From Rubricella aquisinus (GTDB lineage: Bacteria > Pseudomonadota > Alphaproteobacteria > Rhodobacterales > Rhodobacteraceae), in the NCBI RefSeq assembly GCF_014199445.1, contig NZ_JACIJS010000010.1, positions 1 through 64,000 of the forward strand: DNA of 64,000 nucleotides. The letters run 5' to 3'. Position numbers and translations under genes: made by a program. The notes under the pieces are model-generated. The model had not been told where the DNA came from. It did not search any database and saw only the letters and a list, made by a program, of their open reading frames with translations. Positions 26,613 to 36,843 of this stretch are shown here, one piece after another (the first letter of the stretch is position 1; each line of letters begins with the position of its first letter).

Positions 26613-27173
26613 ATGAGCGAGAGCACGCAATTCCCCGGCTGGCACGGGACAACCATCGTTGCCGTTCGCAAGGGCGGGCAGGTGACCGTCGCGGGTGACG
26701 GGCAGGTTAGCCTTGGCCAGACGGTCATCAAGGGCTCCGCCAAGAAGGTTCGGCGGCTCAGCCCCGGCGGGCGCGATGTGGTCTGCGGCTTTGCCGGCTC
26801 CACTGCGGACGCGTTCACCCTGCTGGAGCGGTTGGAGGCAAAGCTCGAATCCGCCCCCGGTCAGCTTGCCCGTGCCTGCGTCGATCTGGCGAAGGATTGG
26901 CGCACCGACAAATACCTCAAAAACCTTGAGGCGATGCTGATCGTCACCGATGGCGCGGATCTGTTCATCGTCACAGGTGCTGGCGACGTGCTGGAGCCAG
27001 AGCATGACATCGCGGCAGTCGGATCGGGGGGCAATTATGCGCTCGCTGCTGCCCGCGCATTGGCAGAGACCGATCTTGACGCCGAAACCATCGCCCGCCG
27101 CGCGCTGACCATCGCCGCAGAAATCTGCGTCTATACCAACGGCAACATGACCGTGGAGACGATCAAAGCGTGA
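26613..27173 (+). CDS. hslV: HslV, ATP-dependent protease proteolytic subunit
   Basis: A 186-residue beta-type subunit of the HslUV (ClpQY) protease. After a short propeptide ending WHG, Thr13 (GTTIVAV) is the mature N-terminal nucleophile; [10 protein letters not shown] and [14 protein letters not shown] are standard. Twelve copies form the chamber fed by HslU. AAAGGG precedes the ATG at 26613. Unusually, hslU does not follow directly: a membrane-protein gene overlaps the stop codon by GTGA. Confidence 0.97.
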   Translation: MSESTQFPGWHGTTIVAVRKGGQVTVAGDGQVSLGQTVIKGSAKKVRRLSPGGRDVVCGFAGSTADAFTLLERLEAKLESAPGQLARACVDLAKDWRTDKYLKNLEAMLIVTDGADLFIVTGAGDVLEPEHDIAAVGSGGNYALAAARALAETDLDAETIARRALTIAAEICVYTNGNMTVETIKA

Positions 27174-28246
27174 CCGATATCAGCCAAGATGACCTGCGCG
27201 CTGCCGTTGAGGCAGGCCGGATCAGTGAAGCGCAGGCCGCGTCGCTTATAGCCCTCGCACAGGCACGATCCGGTGCGCGCAGCGGTTTGCGGGATGCGGA
27301 AGAACCCTTTGAGCTATTTCGTGGCTTTAACGAAGTGTTCGTTGTGGTGGGGCTTTGCGTCTTGCTCGGTGGCTGGCTGGCGCTGGCACTTGGTGCCTTT
27401 TCAGTGGATGATGAGCCTTTGCTTGCTGTGTTTTCGACCATTCTTAGCGTCGCTGTCCTCTTTGTGCTTTCGCATTACTTCATCAAACGCCGCCGCATGG
27501 TCGGGCCTGCCCTCTTGTTGACTGTCAGCGTTGTTGTGTCGGGCCTGCTCCTGTCATCAAGCGTCATCTACATCTGGAACGATATGGAGGACCCGCTGGG
27601 TCAGCGTGATCTGTTGCTGCTCTTTGGGATTGGGCTTGCCGTGTCAGGTATTCATTGGTGGCAATTCCGCGTGCCGATCGCATTGGGTGCAATTGCGCTG
27701 CTGCTATATGGCTTTGCTGTCGCGATCCTGTCCCCCGGATGGGATGTCCTGAACGATCCAGGCGGCTTGTTCCTGCTTACCGGGCGCAGCTATGTCGGCG
27801 TCCTGACCTTGTTGTTTGGGATCGGCACGTTTGCAATGGCTATGCGATTTGACTTGAAAGACCGGTTTCGGGTGACGCGCAACACCGCAAACGCGTTCTG
27901 GCTGCATACCGTGGCCGCCACATTCATTGTGAGCACAATTGCCGTCAGTCTGATGCAATCGGGGGGTTGGGTTGCGTACGGCCTGCTCGCGCTTTTTCTG
28001 GTTTTCATGGCGACCGTGGCAATCGTTGTTGACCGCCGCAGCTTCATAATGGCCGGGATCGGGTATGTGATCGCATTGAGTTTCACTCTTTTTTCCGACG
28101 ACGGCGCGCCGTACTTCGTGCTCCTGCTGGGGATCGTTCTGACGCTCCTTGGCGCGAAATGGGCCGATTTACGCAGGGGCCTGATGGGCCTCCTGCCGCT
28201 TGGCGCTCTTGCCGACAAACTTCCTCCGACGAAGGATATGTTATGA
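27170..28246 (+). CDS. Polytopic membrane protein coupled between hslV and hslU
   Basis: A 358-residue protein. The first ~50 residues are soluble and start [20 protein letters not shown], resembling the N-terminal segment of DUF2157-type membrane proteins; about ten hydrophobic helices follow. The GTG at 27170 overlaps the hslV stop (GTGA), and its own stop overlaps the hslU ATG (ATGA), so all three are probably translationally coupled. Codon use is a little less GC-biased than in hslU. No function is known. A membrane factor tied to HslUV assembly or substrate delivery is a speculation from context. Confidence 0.85.
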   Translation: MTDISQDDLRAAVEAGRISEAQAASLIALAQARSGARSGLRDAEEPFELFRGFNEVFVVVGLCVLLGGWLALALGAFSVDDEPLLAVFSTILSVAVLFVLSHYFIKRRRMVGPALLLTVSVVVSGLLLSSSVIYIWNDMEDPLGQRDLLLLFGIGLAVSGIHWWQFRVPIALGAIALLLYGFAVAILSPGWDVLNDPGGLFLLTGRSYVGVLTLLFGIGTFAMAMRFDLKDRFRVTRNTANAFWLHTVAATFIVSTIAVSLMQSGGWVAYGLLALFLVFMATVAIVVDRRSFIMAGIGYVIALSFTLFSDDGAPYFVLLLGIVLTLLGAKWADLRRGLMGLLPLGALADKLPPTKDML

Positions 28247-29544
28247 CCGACCTCACCCCCCGCGAAATCGTCTCCGAACTGGATCGCTTCATCATCGGAC
28301 AGGCCAAGGCAAAGCGGGCCGTGGCCGTGGCCCTGCGCAATCGTTGGCGGCGGCAGCGGTTGGATGCCGCCATGGCTGAGGAAGTGTATCCCAAAAACAT
28401 CCTGATGATCGGCCCGACCGGCGTGGGTAAGACCGAAATCTCCCGCCGCCTTGCGAAACTCGCCCGCGCGCCCTTCATCAAGGTGGAGGCCACGAAATTC
28501 ACCGAAGTCGGCTATGTCGGGCGCGATGTGGAGCAGATCATCCGTGATCTCGTGGATGCCGCCATCGTCATGGTGCGCGAACATAAACGCGAGGATGTGG
28601 AAGCCAAGGCGCATGAAATGGCTGAAGAGCGCGTGATCGAGGCTCTCGCCGGGGAGGGCGCGCGCGAACAGACTCGGGAGATGTTCCGCAAGAAACTCCG
28701 CGATGGTCTGCTCGATGACACAGAGATTGAGTTGGAGGTTGCGGACACCCCGCCGCAAATGCCGATGCTCGATCTGCCGGGGATGCAGGGCAATATGGGC
28801 ATGGCCAATCTGGGCGATCTGTTTGGCAAGGCGTTCTCCGGGCGTACTGTGCGCCGCCGGATGAAAGTGGCCGACAGCTATGCAGTCCTTTTGGCGGAGG
28901 AGGCCGATAAGCTCGTCGATCAGGACACCGTGACCAAAGAAGCTGTTGAAGCGGTGGAGCAGGCCGGGATCGTGTTTCTCGATGAGATCGACAAGGTGGC
29001 GAAATCCAACGACCGGGGCGGCGATGTCAGCCGGGAAGGGGTGCAGCGCGATTTGCTGCCCCTGATCGAAGGCACCACCGTATCCACGAAGCATGGGCCG
29101 ATCAAAACCGACCATATCCTGTTCATCGCTTCGGGCGCGTTCCATGTTGCGAAACCGTCCGATCTGTTGCCGGAATTGCAGGGGCGGTTGCCGATCCGGG
29201 TGGAGTTAGACGCCCTGACGGAGGGCGATTTCGTGCGTATCCTGACGGAGACGGACAACGCGCTGACCTTGCAATACACCGCCCTCATGGGAACGGAGGA
29301 CGTGACCGTCACCTTCACGGAGGACGGCATCGCCGCCCTTGCGCGCCTCGCGGCGGAGGTGAACCGCAGTGTCGAGAATATCGGCGCGCGGCGGCTTTAT
29401 ACCGTGATGGAAAAGGTGTTTGAGGATCTGAGCTTTACCGCGCCCGATCAGGGTGGCGTGACCGTCAGTGTCGATGCCGCTTATGTGGAGGAGCGGCTGT
29501 CGGATTTGGCCGCGTCGGTCGATATCAGTCGCTATGTGCTCTGA
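28243..29544 (+). CDS. hslU: HslU, ATPase subunit of HslUV protease
   Basis: A 433-residue AAA+ unfoldase. The start [20 protein letters not shown] is family-typical; Walker A is GPTGVGKTE, Walker B VFLDEIDK, the pore motif is GYVG, and sensor 2 lies in [14 protein letters not shown]. It contains the expected I-domain and ends SRYVL, the C-terminal tail that docks into HslV. The ATG at 28243 overlaps the stop of the membrane-protein gene. The 3' end overlaps the convergent bchO gene by 13 bases. Confidence 0.98.
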   Translation: MTDLTPREIVSELDRFIIGQAKAKRAVAVALRNRWRRQRLDAAMAEEVYPKNILMIGPTGVGKTEISRRLAKLARAPFIKVEATKFTEVGYVGRDVEQIIRDLVDAAIVMVREHKREDVEAKAHEMAEERVIEALAGEGAREQTREMFRKKLRDGLLDDTEIELEVADTPPQMPMLDLPGMQGNMGMANLGDLFGKAFSGRTVRRRMKVADSYAVLLAEEADKLVDQDTVTKEAVEAVEQAGIVFLDEIDKVAKSNDRGGDVSREGVQRDLLPLIEGTTVSTKHGPIKTDHILFIASGAFHVAKPSDLLPELQGRLPIRVELDALTEGDFVRILTETDNALTLQYTALMGTEDVTVTFTEDGIAALARLAAEVNRSVENIGARRLYTVMEKVFEDLSFTAPDQGGVTVSVDAAYVEERLSDLAASVDISRYVL

Positions 29545-30467
29545 ACCGGGCTGGACGCGGGAAGGCGATCAAGGATCGCGGCGCTGATCTGCTGCGGCAT
29601 TTCTTCGTGCAGGAGGTGGCCGCCCTCGGGATAATCCTCCAGCGTCGCGGCGGGCAGGCGGCGCGCGGCTCGGGCCGTCTCATCGGGGGGGACCGCGCGA
29701 TCGCGCAACCCTCGCATGAGGGTCACGTCATGGGCAATCCGGGGCAGCGCGGCCAACAAAGGCTCCAACTGCCAACGCGCCATCATGTCGAGTGTTGCGG
29801 CCACATGGGTCGGGCTGGCGACCAGCCGCTGGTAGAGGTCCAAACCCAAAGGATCAATCTGACTGCCGGTGCTGCCGATGATCCGCGCGACGGAGGCCGG
29901 ATCGCTCGCCGTGCGCGCGACGAGATGCGGTGTCAGCGGGTTGAGCGCCAAAAGCCGCGCCATCTGCGGAAACAGCATGCCCGCCAGCCCGCGAAACGGG
30001 GTCAGCGCGCCATTGATCCCGATCAGACCCGCCCCTTCGGCTGCACCGTCAAGCGCCATGCGCAGCGCAATCGCCGCGCCTGCTGAATGGCCCACGATCA
30101 GCGCCGGGCGCGCCTCCAGCGCTTCCATGAGCCGAGCCAGATCCGCCGCAATCGCCGGGAGCGTCAACCGGGCAGAGGCCGGGCGGGCGGTAAACCCATG
30201 CCCCGGCAGATCAACCGAGATCACATCTGCCCGCGCGGCCAGCAGCGGAAAGACATCGCGCCAGCTATGCCCGGACGCACCGGTGCCATGGATCAGCAGG
30301 ATCGCCGGGCCTGTCCCCGCCCGTTGCACATGCCAGCGCAGGTGAGCGGCCTCAACGAACCGGCTCGCTGTCCGGTTTGGCCAATCCGCGCCGTCCCGAT
30401 CCCAGTCAAGCGTGCTTCCGCCGGTCATCCGGCGCCACTCCGTCAAACCGGGTGTGGCCCCTGTCAT
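29532..30467 (-). CDS. bchO: BchO, alpha/beta hydrolase of bacteriochlorophyll synthesis
   Basis: A 311-residue alpha/beta hydrolase. The oxyanion motif [10 protein letters not shown], nucleophile elbow VGHSAGAA and terminal GGHLLHEE His are present. BchO is consistently encoded beside magnesium chelatase genes and is thought to assist Mg-chelation; its reaction is unproven. Two starts are possible: 30467 (ATGA overlap with bchD) or 30428 (GGAG upstream, N-terminus closer to known BchO). Last gene of crtA-bchI-bchD-bchO. Confidence 0.92.
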   Translation of the reverse strand: MTGATPGLTEWRRMTGGSTLDWDRDGADWPNRTASRFVEAAHLRWHVQRAGTGPAILLIHGTGASGHSWRDVFPLLAARADVISVDLPGHGFTARPASARLTLPAIAADLARLMEALEARPALIVGHSAGAAIALRMALDGAAEGAGLIGINGALTPFRGLAGMLFPQMARLLALNPLTPHLVARTASDPASVARIIGSTGSQIDPLGLDLYQRLVASPTHVAATLDMMARWQLEPLLAALPRIAHDVTLMRGLRDRAVPPDETARAARRLPAATLEDYPEGGHLLHEEMPQQISAAILDRLPASSPVQST

Positions 30468-32239
30468 GGCGCGCTGTCCTTGGAAACGTTCTGCACGAGG
30501 GCGGAGAGTTCCTGCGCACCCGCGCGCGGCAGGGCGACATAGCGCGCGCCCATCTCCGCGCTCAGGCTTTCGGCGCTGCGTTGCGGGCGGTTTGCCGTGT
30601 CGATCAGCACCGCCGGGATACCCGTCGCGCGCAGGGCGCGGGCGGCGGCGGTCGCATCCTCCATCGCCTGCGGGCGACCGGGCTGGCCGTCCCGCCCGAT
30701 ATTCGCGCGGCCATCTGTGAGCACGGCAAGGAAGGGCGTCAGCCCCGCGCGCCGCGCGGACAGCGCCATTTCCGCCCCCATCAACAGGCCGGAAGCCAGC
30801 GGCGTGCCCCCGCCACCCGGCAATCCGCCCAGCCGCCGCTTGGCCTGCACCAGCGATTTGGTGAGCGGCAGGATCACCTCTGCCCCGTCGCCCCGAAACG
30901 CGATCAGGCCCACCTGTTCACGTCGCTTATAGGCATCCGCGAGCATCAACTCGACCGCGCCCTTCGCCTCCGCCAGCCGGGCCATTGCAGAAGAGCCGGA
31001 GGCATCGACCACAAAGATCAGCGCGCTTTCCTTCGTGCGGCGGAACCGGCGGATGCGGAAATCGTCAGGCCGGATCAGGAGGCCCGCCTTACCCGTCTGA
31101 CGACGGCGGAGCGGCTGCCACGGGGCCGCCGCGCGCAAGGTGGCGATCAGGTCGAGCCGCGCTTCCCCGCCCAGCCTTCCGGGGCGTGAGGCAAGGGGCC
31201 GCCCGCGCCGCAGGCTGACACTTTCCTCCCCAGCGCCGGTGCTGCCCTGGGACGTCGCGCGGCTGTTCCCGGCCAGCAGCTTCGCCAGCAGGTCCGGTGG
31301 CAGAACGGCGCGCGCGGCCTCTAACAGCAGATCGGGCGGGATGTCGGCCTCTGTCGGGGTTTCGGTGTCGGTCTCGGGACTGTCTTGCGGCGGTGTGTCG
31401 GGATCGGGGGGGGGCGGATCGTCCTGCGCCCGGTCATCCGGCGTGTCCTCCTCCACCTGTTCGGGCATCTGCCGGGCGCGCCATGCGAGCACCAATTGCG
31501 TGGCCAAGCGCGCCTCAATCTCCCCTGCCGTGTCGCTCTCTGACAGCGCGGTTGCGGCCCGTGCCGCCCGGACGGCGAGCAGTGGCGCGCGCAGCGATGG
31601 GATGCCAAGGGCCGCTGCCGTCGCGATCAGCGCATCGACCACATCTGGCGGCACCGTCACATCGGGCAAGCGCGCGCGGGCGGCCGTAACCTCCTCCGGC
31701 GTGAAGGCCGATGGGGCAAGGGCTGCCATCGCGATCCCGTCCAGCATCGGGCGAAAGGCCATGCGGTCCATCAGGGCGGCAGGGGGGGCTTCCTCGGTCG
31801 AGGCACCCTCATCCAGCCCGATCAGATAGCCCGGCCATGGCCCATCCCATGCAGCCCCGATCCGGGCGGCAAGCCCGGCTGTCGCGCGCTCGGCCATTGG
31901 CAGGATCAGGCCACGCCCGGCAGCCATTTCCAGCAATCCGGGCAGATGCACCGGGCGGCCAGCGGTCAGGGTCGCGGACAGGTCCAGCCCGCCAAGCAGC
32001 CGCTCATCCCCAATCGCCGGAGGCATCCGCAATGGCGCGGGCTGGTCCCCGATCAGGGTCCGATAATCGCTGAGCCACCTGTCACGGGCTGGGCCGGGGC
32101 GCGCGCGCAGCATCGCACCTCCCAAACCAACAGGATCGACGGCCAGAAGCGCGGCAGCCAACCCCGCTTCCTCCCAGACCTCCGCCGGGGGGCGGGTGAG
32201 GCCCTCTATCCGGCTTCCATCAGGCATGGCGGGCGGCAT
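30464..32239 (-). CDS. bchD: BchD, magnesium chelatase subunit D
   Basis: A 591-residue subunit with three parts: an N-terminal AAA-like domain that has lost the Walker motifs, a proline- and acid-rich linker (about residues 270-320), and a C-terminal von Willebrand A-type domain with the metal-site motif DASGSSA. It forms the platform on which BchI hexamers act to insert Mg into protoporphyrin IX with BchH. The bchH gene is not in the window. It starts three bases after the bchI stop; a second ATG at 32227 is possible. Confidence 0.95.
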   Translation of the reverse strand: MPPAMPDGSRIEGLTRPPAEVWEEAGLAAALLAVDPVGLGGAMLRARPGPARDRWLSDYRTLIGDQPAPLRMPPAIGDERLLGGLDLSATLTAGRPVHLPGLLEMAAGRGLILPMAERATAGLAARIGAAWDGPWPGYLIGLDEGASTEEAPPAALMDRMAFRPMLDGIAMAALAPSAFTPEEVTAARARLPDVTVPPDVVDALIATAAALGIPSLRAPLLAVRAARAATALSESDTAGEIEARLATQLVLAWRARQMPEQVEEDTPDDRAQDDPPPPDPDTPPQDSPETDTETPTEADIPPDLLLEAARAVLPPDLLAKLLAGNSRATSQGSTGAGEESVSLRRGRPLASRPGRLGGEARLDLIATLRAAAPWQPLRRRQTGKAGLLIRPDDFRIRRFRRTKESALIFVVDASGSSAMARLAEAKGAVELMLADAYKRREQVGLIAFRGDGAEVILPLTKSLVQAKRRLGGLPGGGGTPLASGLLMGAEMALSARRAGLTPFLAVLTDGRANIGRDGQPGRPQAMEDATAAARALRATGIPAVLIDTANRPQRSAESLSAEMGARYVALPRAGAQELSALVQNVSKDSAP

Positions 32240-32242
32240 GGG

Positions 32243-33256
32243 TCATGCCAGAACCGTATCCATCGCGCGGGTGACACGCGTGGTGCTGCCCGCCTCATCC
32301 AGCGGATCGCGGCGCAAACGGTGGCGCAGCGCGCTTGGGGCAACCTCGCGCAGGTGGTGGTCGGTCACTTCGCGCGCGCCATCAAGGGCGGCAAGCGCAC
32401 GGGCCGCCCGCATCAGCGTCAATTCCCCGCGCAAACCATCGGCCCCCAGCGCAAGGCAGAGTTCGGCCACATGCACCAACAGCGCGTCGGGCACGATGAC
32501 CTCCGGCAACAGATCGCGCGCGGTGGTGATGCGCGCCTGCTCTGCCGCTTCGGCCTCCGCCCAGGTGGCAAGGAAGGCCGCGCGGTCCCGCTCATACGCG
32601 TCGCGTCGGCGGATCACTTCGATCCGGTCCGCGACCACTTTGGGCGATGCAATCTCGACCGACAGGCCGAACCGATCCAAGAGCTGCGGGCGCAATTCGC
32701 CCTCCTCCGGGTTGCCGGAGCCGACAAGCACGAAGCGCGCGGGATGCCGCACAGAGAGCCCCTCCCGCTCCACCACATTCTCACCAGAGGCCGCGACATC
32801 CAGCAGCAAATCCACGAGGTAATCCTCCAGCAGGTTCACCTCATCAATGTAGAGAAATCCGCGATGCGCGCGCGCAAGCAGCCCCGGCTCAAACGCCTTT
32901 TCGCCCTTGGTCAACGCGCGTTCCAGATCGAGCGCGCCAACGACGCGATCCTCCGTCGCACCAAGGGGCAGGTCGATCACGGGTGTCGGGCGCTGGGCCA
33001 CCGTGTGGTGGTCCTGCGCTTTGCAATGGGGGCAGTCGGGATTGATCCGGTCGGGCGCGCAATTATAGGGGCAGCCGTCAACCACGGCGATCTCCGGCAA
33101 CAACCCGGCCAATGCCCGCACGGCGGTGCTTTTGCCGGTGCCCCGGTCACCAAACGCGAGAACACCGCCAATGCTGGGATCAATCGCCGTGATCATCAGC
33201 GCGCGCTTCATCTCTTCCTGTCCGACGATGGCGGAAAACGGAAAGGCATGGGCCAT
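32243..33256 (-). CDS. bchI: BchI, magnesium chelatase ATPase subunit
   Basis: A 337-residue AAA+ ATPase. Walker A is GDRGTGKST, Walker [10 protein letters not shown], and the characteristic insert [17 protein letters not shown] carries the conserved Cys residues. It powers Mg insertion, the first committed step to bacteriochlorophyll. The ATG at 33256 follows GGAAGGAG and lies two bases after the crtA stop. Confidence 0.97.
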   Translation of the reverse strand: MAHAFPFSAIVGQEEMKRALMITAIDPSIGGVLAFGDRGTGKSTAVRALAGLLPEIAVVDGCPYNCAPDRINPDCPHCKAQDHHTVAQRPTPVIDLPLGATEDRVVGALDLERALTKGEKAFEPGLLARAHRGFLYIDEVNLLEDYLVDLLLDVAASGENVVEREGLSVRHPARFVLVGSGNPEEGELRPQLLDRFGLSVEIASPKVVADRIEVIRRRDAYERDRAAFLATWAEAEAAEQARITTARDLLPEVIVPDALLVHVAELCLALGADGLRGELTLMRAARALAALDGAREVTDHHLREVAPSALRHRLRRDPLDEAGSTTRVTRAMDTVLA

Positions 33257-33258
33257 GG

Positions 33259-34011
33259 TCAGGCTCCTTCCATATGGGATTTGTCCGCGCCGTTCAGGGC
33301 TGCGGTCGTCAACAGGTGCATGGCGATCGGATCGCCGCCCTGCCATGTGCCTTCGGTCCCCATAACGCGGAACCGGGCATATAGCTCCTCCTTGAAGAAG
33401 CCCCCGTCCCGGACATTGCGGATCGCGTTGCTATGATCAGCAGAGCGATAGGCGAAGCGGCTCATGGATTGCATGTCCGGCCAGACGGAGAAGGTAACCT
33501 GTTGCAGGCCCGGCAATTCGCCCATGCCCGCTTTGAACAGGACGTCCTCATTCTCCCCGATTGTGTTGGACACATGGGGCGCGTGCCGCCAGAACGCGCG
33601 CGCCCGGCGCGGCTTGATCGTGGCACGGGTGAGCACGGCGATGGGGGTGGGGCTTGCGTCCTCTGCGGTCACAGTGAAGGGCGATTGCCCGTCCCATTCC
33701 CCGCGGCTGGAATAGGGCCGCAGGAACAGTGAGAAATCCTCCGCCGCGCGCCGCCTGTATCCCACAAACACTTTTGATCCATTCACCTGGGCGCGCGCCG
33801 TTTCCAGATCGGGCCATGTGGCCAGCAGCGCCCAAAGCCCCGGATTGGGCTTTAAGGTGAACCCCTCGCCCGTGCCAGTGCCGAACATTTTGTGAAACCC
33901 GATAGAGGTCGTTTCCCGCAACGGCCGGCGGGCCAATGCCATCTGTGCAAACGCCCAGACCCGCGCCGTCCCCGGCTCAAACCTGAAATAACTGAGGCTC
34001 ACGATAGACAT
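33259..34011 (-). CDS. crtA: CrtA, spheroidene monooxygenase
   Basis: A 250-residue carotenoid ketolase. The start [13 protein letters not shown] and the blocks [21 protein letters not shown] and [16 protein letters not shown] are typical of CrtA. The enzyme introduces a keto group into spheroidene under oxic conditions, giving spheroidenone, which points to the spheroidene pathway. AAGGA precedes the ATG at 34011. First gene of the leftward operon with bchI-bchD-bchO, divergent from crtI. Confidence 0.95.
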   Translation of the reverse strand: MSIVSLSYFRFEPGTARVWAFAQMALARRPLRETTSIGFHKMFGTGTGEGFTLKPNPGLWALLATWPDLETARAQVNGSKVFVGYRRRAAEDFSLFLRPYSSRGEWDGQSPFTVTAEDASPTPIAVLTRATIKPRRARAFWRHAPHVSNTIGENEDVLFKAGMGELPGLQQVTFSVWPDMQSMSRFAYRSADHSNAIRNVRDGGFFKEELYARFRVMGTEGTWQGGDPIAMHLLTTAALNGADKSHMEGA

Positions 34012-34070
34012 GGTCGTTCCTTCGGCAGTCCTTTCAAACAACTTACAGTGTCCATTGTGAAATGTAACGC

Positions 34071-34098
34071 TTGTTGTCAGAAAAATCTGACATATGAT
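34071..34098 (+). promoter_or_regulatory. crtI promoter region with PpsR-type operator
   Basis: The palindrome TGTCAGAAAAATCTGACA (34075-34092) exactly fits the PpsR/CrtJ consensus TGT-N12-ACA. A candidate sigma-70 promoter, TTGTTG at 34071 and TATGAT at 34093 (16-base spacing), embraces it. Repressor bound here would block crtI and probably crtA. The -10 box ends only nine bases before the crtI ATG, so a transcript starting there would be nearly leaderless. Confidence 0.75.
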
Positions 34099-34107
34099 GG
34101 TCAGGAC

Positions 34108-35655
34108 ATGCTGACACGCACAGATATAGCCACTTTGATCGCTGAGGATGGGGATACCCGCCCGGTCGCGATCATCATCGGGGCAGGCTTTGGCGGCCTT
34201 GCTTCAGCGATTCGCCTTGGCGCAAAGGGGTATCGCTGCGTTGTGCTCGATAAGCTCGACAGCCCCGGCGGGCGCGGCACGGCGCATCATCAGGGCGGCT
34301 ATCGATTCGATCTGGGGCCGACAATTGTGACGGTCCCGCAAGCGTTTGAGGAGCTTTGGCGCGCCGCGGGCCGCGACTTTCACGCTGATGTCGATCTGCG
34401 CCACCTGAAAGACTATTACACGATCCGCTTTCCCGATGGGTCCGATTTCACGGTCACGGGCGATCAGGATCAGATGCGGGCGGAGGTCGCGAAACTCTCC
34501 CCCGGCGATGTGGCGGGCTATGACAAATTCATGGCCGATAGCGAGAAACGCTATTGGTTCGGGTTCGAAAATCTAGGCCGCCGCCCGATGCATCAGTTGT
34601 GGGAACTGATCAAGGTGCTGCCAACTTTCGCGTGGTTCCGGGCGGATACGTCCATCTATCAGCGCGCGGCAAAACGGTTCAAGGATGAGCGGTTACGCAT
34701 GGCGTTCAGCTTCCATCCGCTGTTTATCGGGGGCGATCCGTTCAACGTGACGTCGATTTACGCGCTGGTCAGCTACCTTGAGAAGGCGTTTGGCGTTCAT
34801 TACGCGATGGGCGGGGCAGCCGCGATCGCGCAGGGCATGGCGGACGTGATCGAAGGACAGGGCGGCCTCATCCGCTACAAAACGGATGTGGATCAGATCA
34901 TCGTTGAGAACGACACGGCCACGGGCGTGAAACTCTCCGATAGCAGCAGCATTCCCGCCGCTATTGTCGTGTCCAATGCTGACGCTGGTTTCACCCACTC
35001 GCACCTTTTGCGCAACCATCACAAGAAACGCTGGACGGACGCAAAGCTCAAACGCGCACGCTGGTCCATGAGCCTTTATGTCTGGTATTTCGGAACCAAG
35101 GGCACAGCCGACATGTGGCCCGATATCGGCCACCATACGATCATCAACGGCCCGCGCTATGAGGGGTTGGTGAAGGATATCTTCATCAATGGCAAACTTG
35201 CCGATGATATGTCGATCTACCTCCACCGCCCGAGCCAGACCGATCCAAGCTGCGCGCCGGATGGGTGCGATGCGTGGTATGCGCTCAGCCCGGTGCCGCA
35301 TCTGGGGCATGACAGTCCGGTCGATTGGGCGGCAGAGGCACCGGCCTACCATGCCAAGATGATCGCAGCGCTTGAGGAACACATCCCCGGTTTCGCAAAT
35401 CAGGTGGAGCAGTCCCATGTGATGACGCCGGAGGATTTCCGGGATCGCTACCATTCGCCTTATGGCGCGGGCTTCTCCATTGAGCCGCGCATCCTGCAAT
35501 CCGCGTGGTTCCGCCCCCATAACGTGAATGAAACGGTCAAAAACCTCTACCAAGTGGGCGCTGGCAGCCATCCCGGCGCGGGCCTTCCCGGTGTCGTATC
35601 GAGTGCTGAGGTTCTCGACAAACTCGTGCCAGAGGCCGCCCATGTGCGCCCCTGA
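34108..35655 (+). CDS. crtI: CrtI, phytoene desaturase
   Basis: A 515-residue FAD-dependent desaturase. The dinucleotide motif is IIIGAGFGGLASAIRLG near the N-terminus; the C-terminal GAGFSIEPRILQSAWFRPHN and GAGSHPGAGLPGVVSSAEV complete the family signature. It desaturates phytoene to neurosporene or lycopene. The N-terminus is about 12 residues longer than the Rhodobacter form. AGGA sits only one base before the ATG, a poor ribosome-site spacing. It is separated from crtB by an 80-base gap holding a dispersed repeat. Confidence 0.96.
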   Translation: MLTRTDIATLIAEDGDTRPVAIIIGAGFGGLASAIRLGAKGYRCVVLDKLDSPGGRGTAHHQGGYRFDLGPTIVTVPQAFEELWRAAGRDFHADVDLRHLKDYYTIRFPDGSDFTVTGDQDQMRAEVAKLSPGDVAGYDKFMADSEKRYWFGFENLGRRPMHQLWELIKVLPTFAWFRADTSIYQRAAKRFKDERLRMAFSFHPLFIGGDPFNVTSIYALVSYLEKAFGVHYAMGGAAAIAQGMADVIEGQGGLIRYKTDVDQIIVENDTATGVKLSDSSSIPAAIVVSNADAGFTHSHLLRNHHKKRWTDAKLKRARWSMSLYVWYFGTKGTADMWPDIGHHTIINGPRYEGLVKDIFINGKLADDMSIYLHRPSQTDPSCAPDGCDAWYALSPVPHLGHDSPVDWAAEAPAYHAKMIAALEEHIPGFANQVEQSHVMTPEDFRDRYHSPYGAGFSIEPRILQSAWFRPHNVNETVKNLYQVGAGSHPGAGLPGVVSSAEVLDKLVPEAAHVRP

Positions 35656-35695
35656 TTTCTTTTTTCTAAAAATACCTCCCGCCGGAGGCACCGCG
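35656..35695 (+). repeat. Dispersed intergenic repeat, copy 3, between crtI and crtB
   Basis: TTTCTTTTTTCTAAAAATACC followed by TCCCGCCGGAGGCACCGCG, starting one base after the crtI stop. The T-rich part has diverged from the other copies. It makes up half of the crtI-crtB gap. Confidence 0.75.
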
Positions 35696-35735
35696 CCCCG
35701 CGCGGTTTGTGCGCAGCACATTCTAGGAGCCACCC

Positions 35736-36773
35736 ATGCCGCATCGTGACATCGCCGAGTGCCGGGAGGCGATCCGCCATGGCTCACGCAGTTTCCACGC
35801 GGCCTCGCATCTCTTGCCAAAAGATGTGCGCGAAGCAGCCCTTGCACTTTATGCGTTCTGCCGCCTCGCGGATGACGCGGTGGACCTGCGCGATGACAAG
35901 GCGGCGGCTGTCCTGCGCCTGCGTGACCGGTTGGATCATATTTATGACGGCACGCCGATTGATGCGGCGGCGGATCGGGCGTTTTCCCGCGTGGTGCATC
36001 AATATGAAATGCCAAAGGCGCTTCCCGATGCCCTGATCGAAGGGCTCGCTTGGGACGCGACCGAGCGTGAATATGAAACCCTGTCCGATCTACGCGCCTA
36101 TTCCGCGCGCGTGGCCTCTGCCGTTGGGGCGATGATGTGCGTGATCATGAAGGTGCGCAATGGCGATGCGCTTGCGCGGGCCTGCGACATGGGTGTCGCG
36201 ATGCAACTGACCAATATCGCCCGCGATGTGGGGGAGGATGCGCGCATGGGCCGGGTTTATCTGCCGCTTGACTGGCTTGCGGAGGAGGGGATCGACAAGG
36301 CGGCCTTTCTTGCCGATCCCGTGGCAACACCCGCCATTCGCCGCCTCGTTGCCCGCCTTTTGCGGGAGGCAGAGCGGCTTTATCTGCGGTCGGAGGCTGG
36401 GATTGCGGCCCTTCCCGTGCGCTGCCGCCCCGCGATTTATGCCTGCCGCCACATCTATGCTGCCATCGGGGCGGAGGTCGCGCGGGCAGGATATGACAGT
36501 ATTTCGACCCGCGCTCATACCTCTACGGGGCGCAAACTTGCGTTGCTCGCGCAATCGGGGGTGAATGCGGGGGCGACTGTGCTGCTTGGTCGGCAGGCCA
36601 CGCTTTATGCCAATCCCCTGCCCGAAGTCGCCTTCCTGGTCGAAGCGGCCGCGCGGCGCGCGGATCGCCAAACCGTTGCCGACCGGGTGGACCGGATGAT
36701 GGACCTGTTTGCGGAACTCGAACGCCGCGACCGGGGCTATCCCGACCCGCGCGAGCAGACGCCCGCTGAATAG
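35736..36773 (+). CDS. crtB: CrtB, phytoene synthase
   Basis: A 345-residue squalene/phytoene synthase. The two Asp-rich motifs that bind Mg-diphosphate are DDAVD (residues 46-50) and DVGED, with NIARDVGEDARMGRVYLP fully typical. It condenses two geranylgeranyl diphosphates to phytoene. AGGAG precedes the ATG. It follows crtI and precedes tspO. Confidence 0.96.
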   Translation: MPHRDIAECREAIRHGSRSFHAASHLLPKDVREAALALYAFCRLADDAVDLRDDKAAAVLRLRDRLDHIYDGTPIDAAADRAFSRVVHQYEMPKALPDALIEGLAWDATEREYETLSDLRAYSARVASAVGAMMCVIMKVRNGDALARACDMGVAMQLTNIARDVGEDARMGRVYLPLDWLAEEGIDKAAFLADPVATPAIRRLVARLLREAERLYLRSEAGIAALPVRCRPAIYACRHIYAAIGAEVARAGYDSISTRAHTSTGRKLALLAQSGVNAGATVLLGRQATLYANPLPEVAFLVEAAARRADRQTVADRVDRMMDLFAELERRDRGYPDPREQTPAE

Positions 36774-36843
36774 GCCCCCACCCGCTGCCATTGACCTTCC
36801 TTGCGCAGACCCCACTTGATGGGGTGGACCAAGCGACGGGTGA

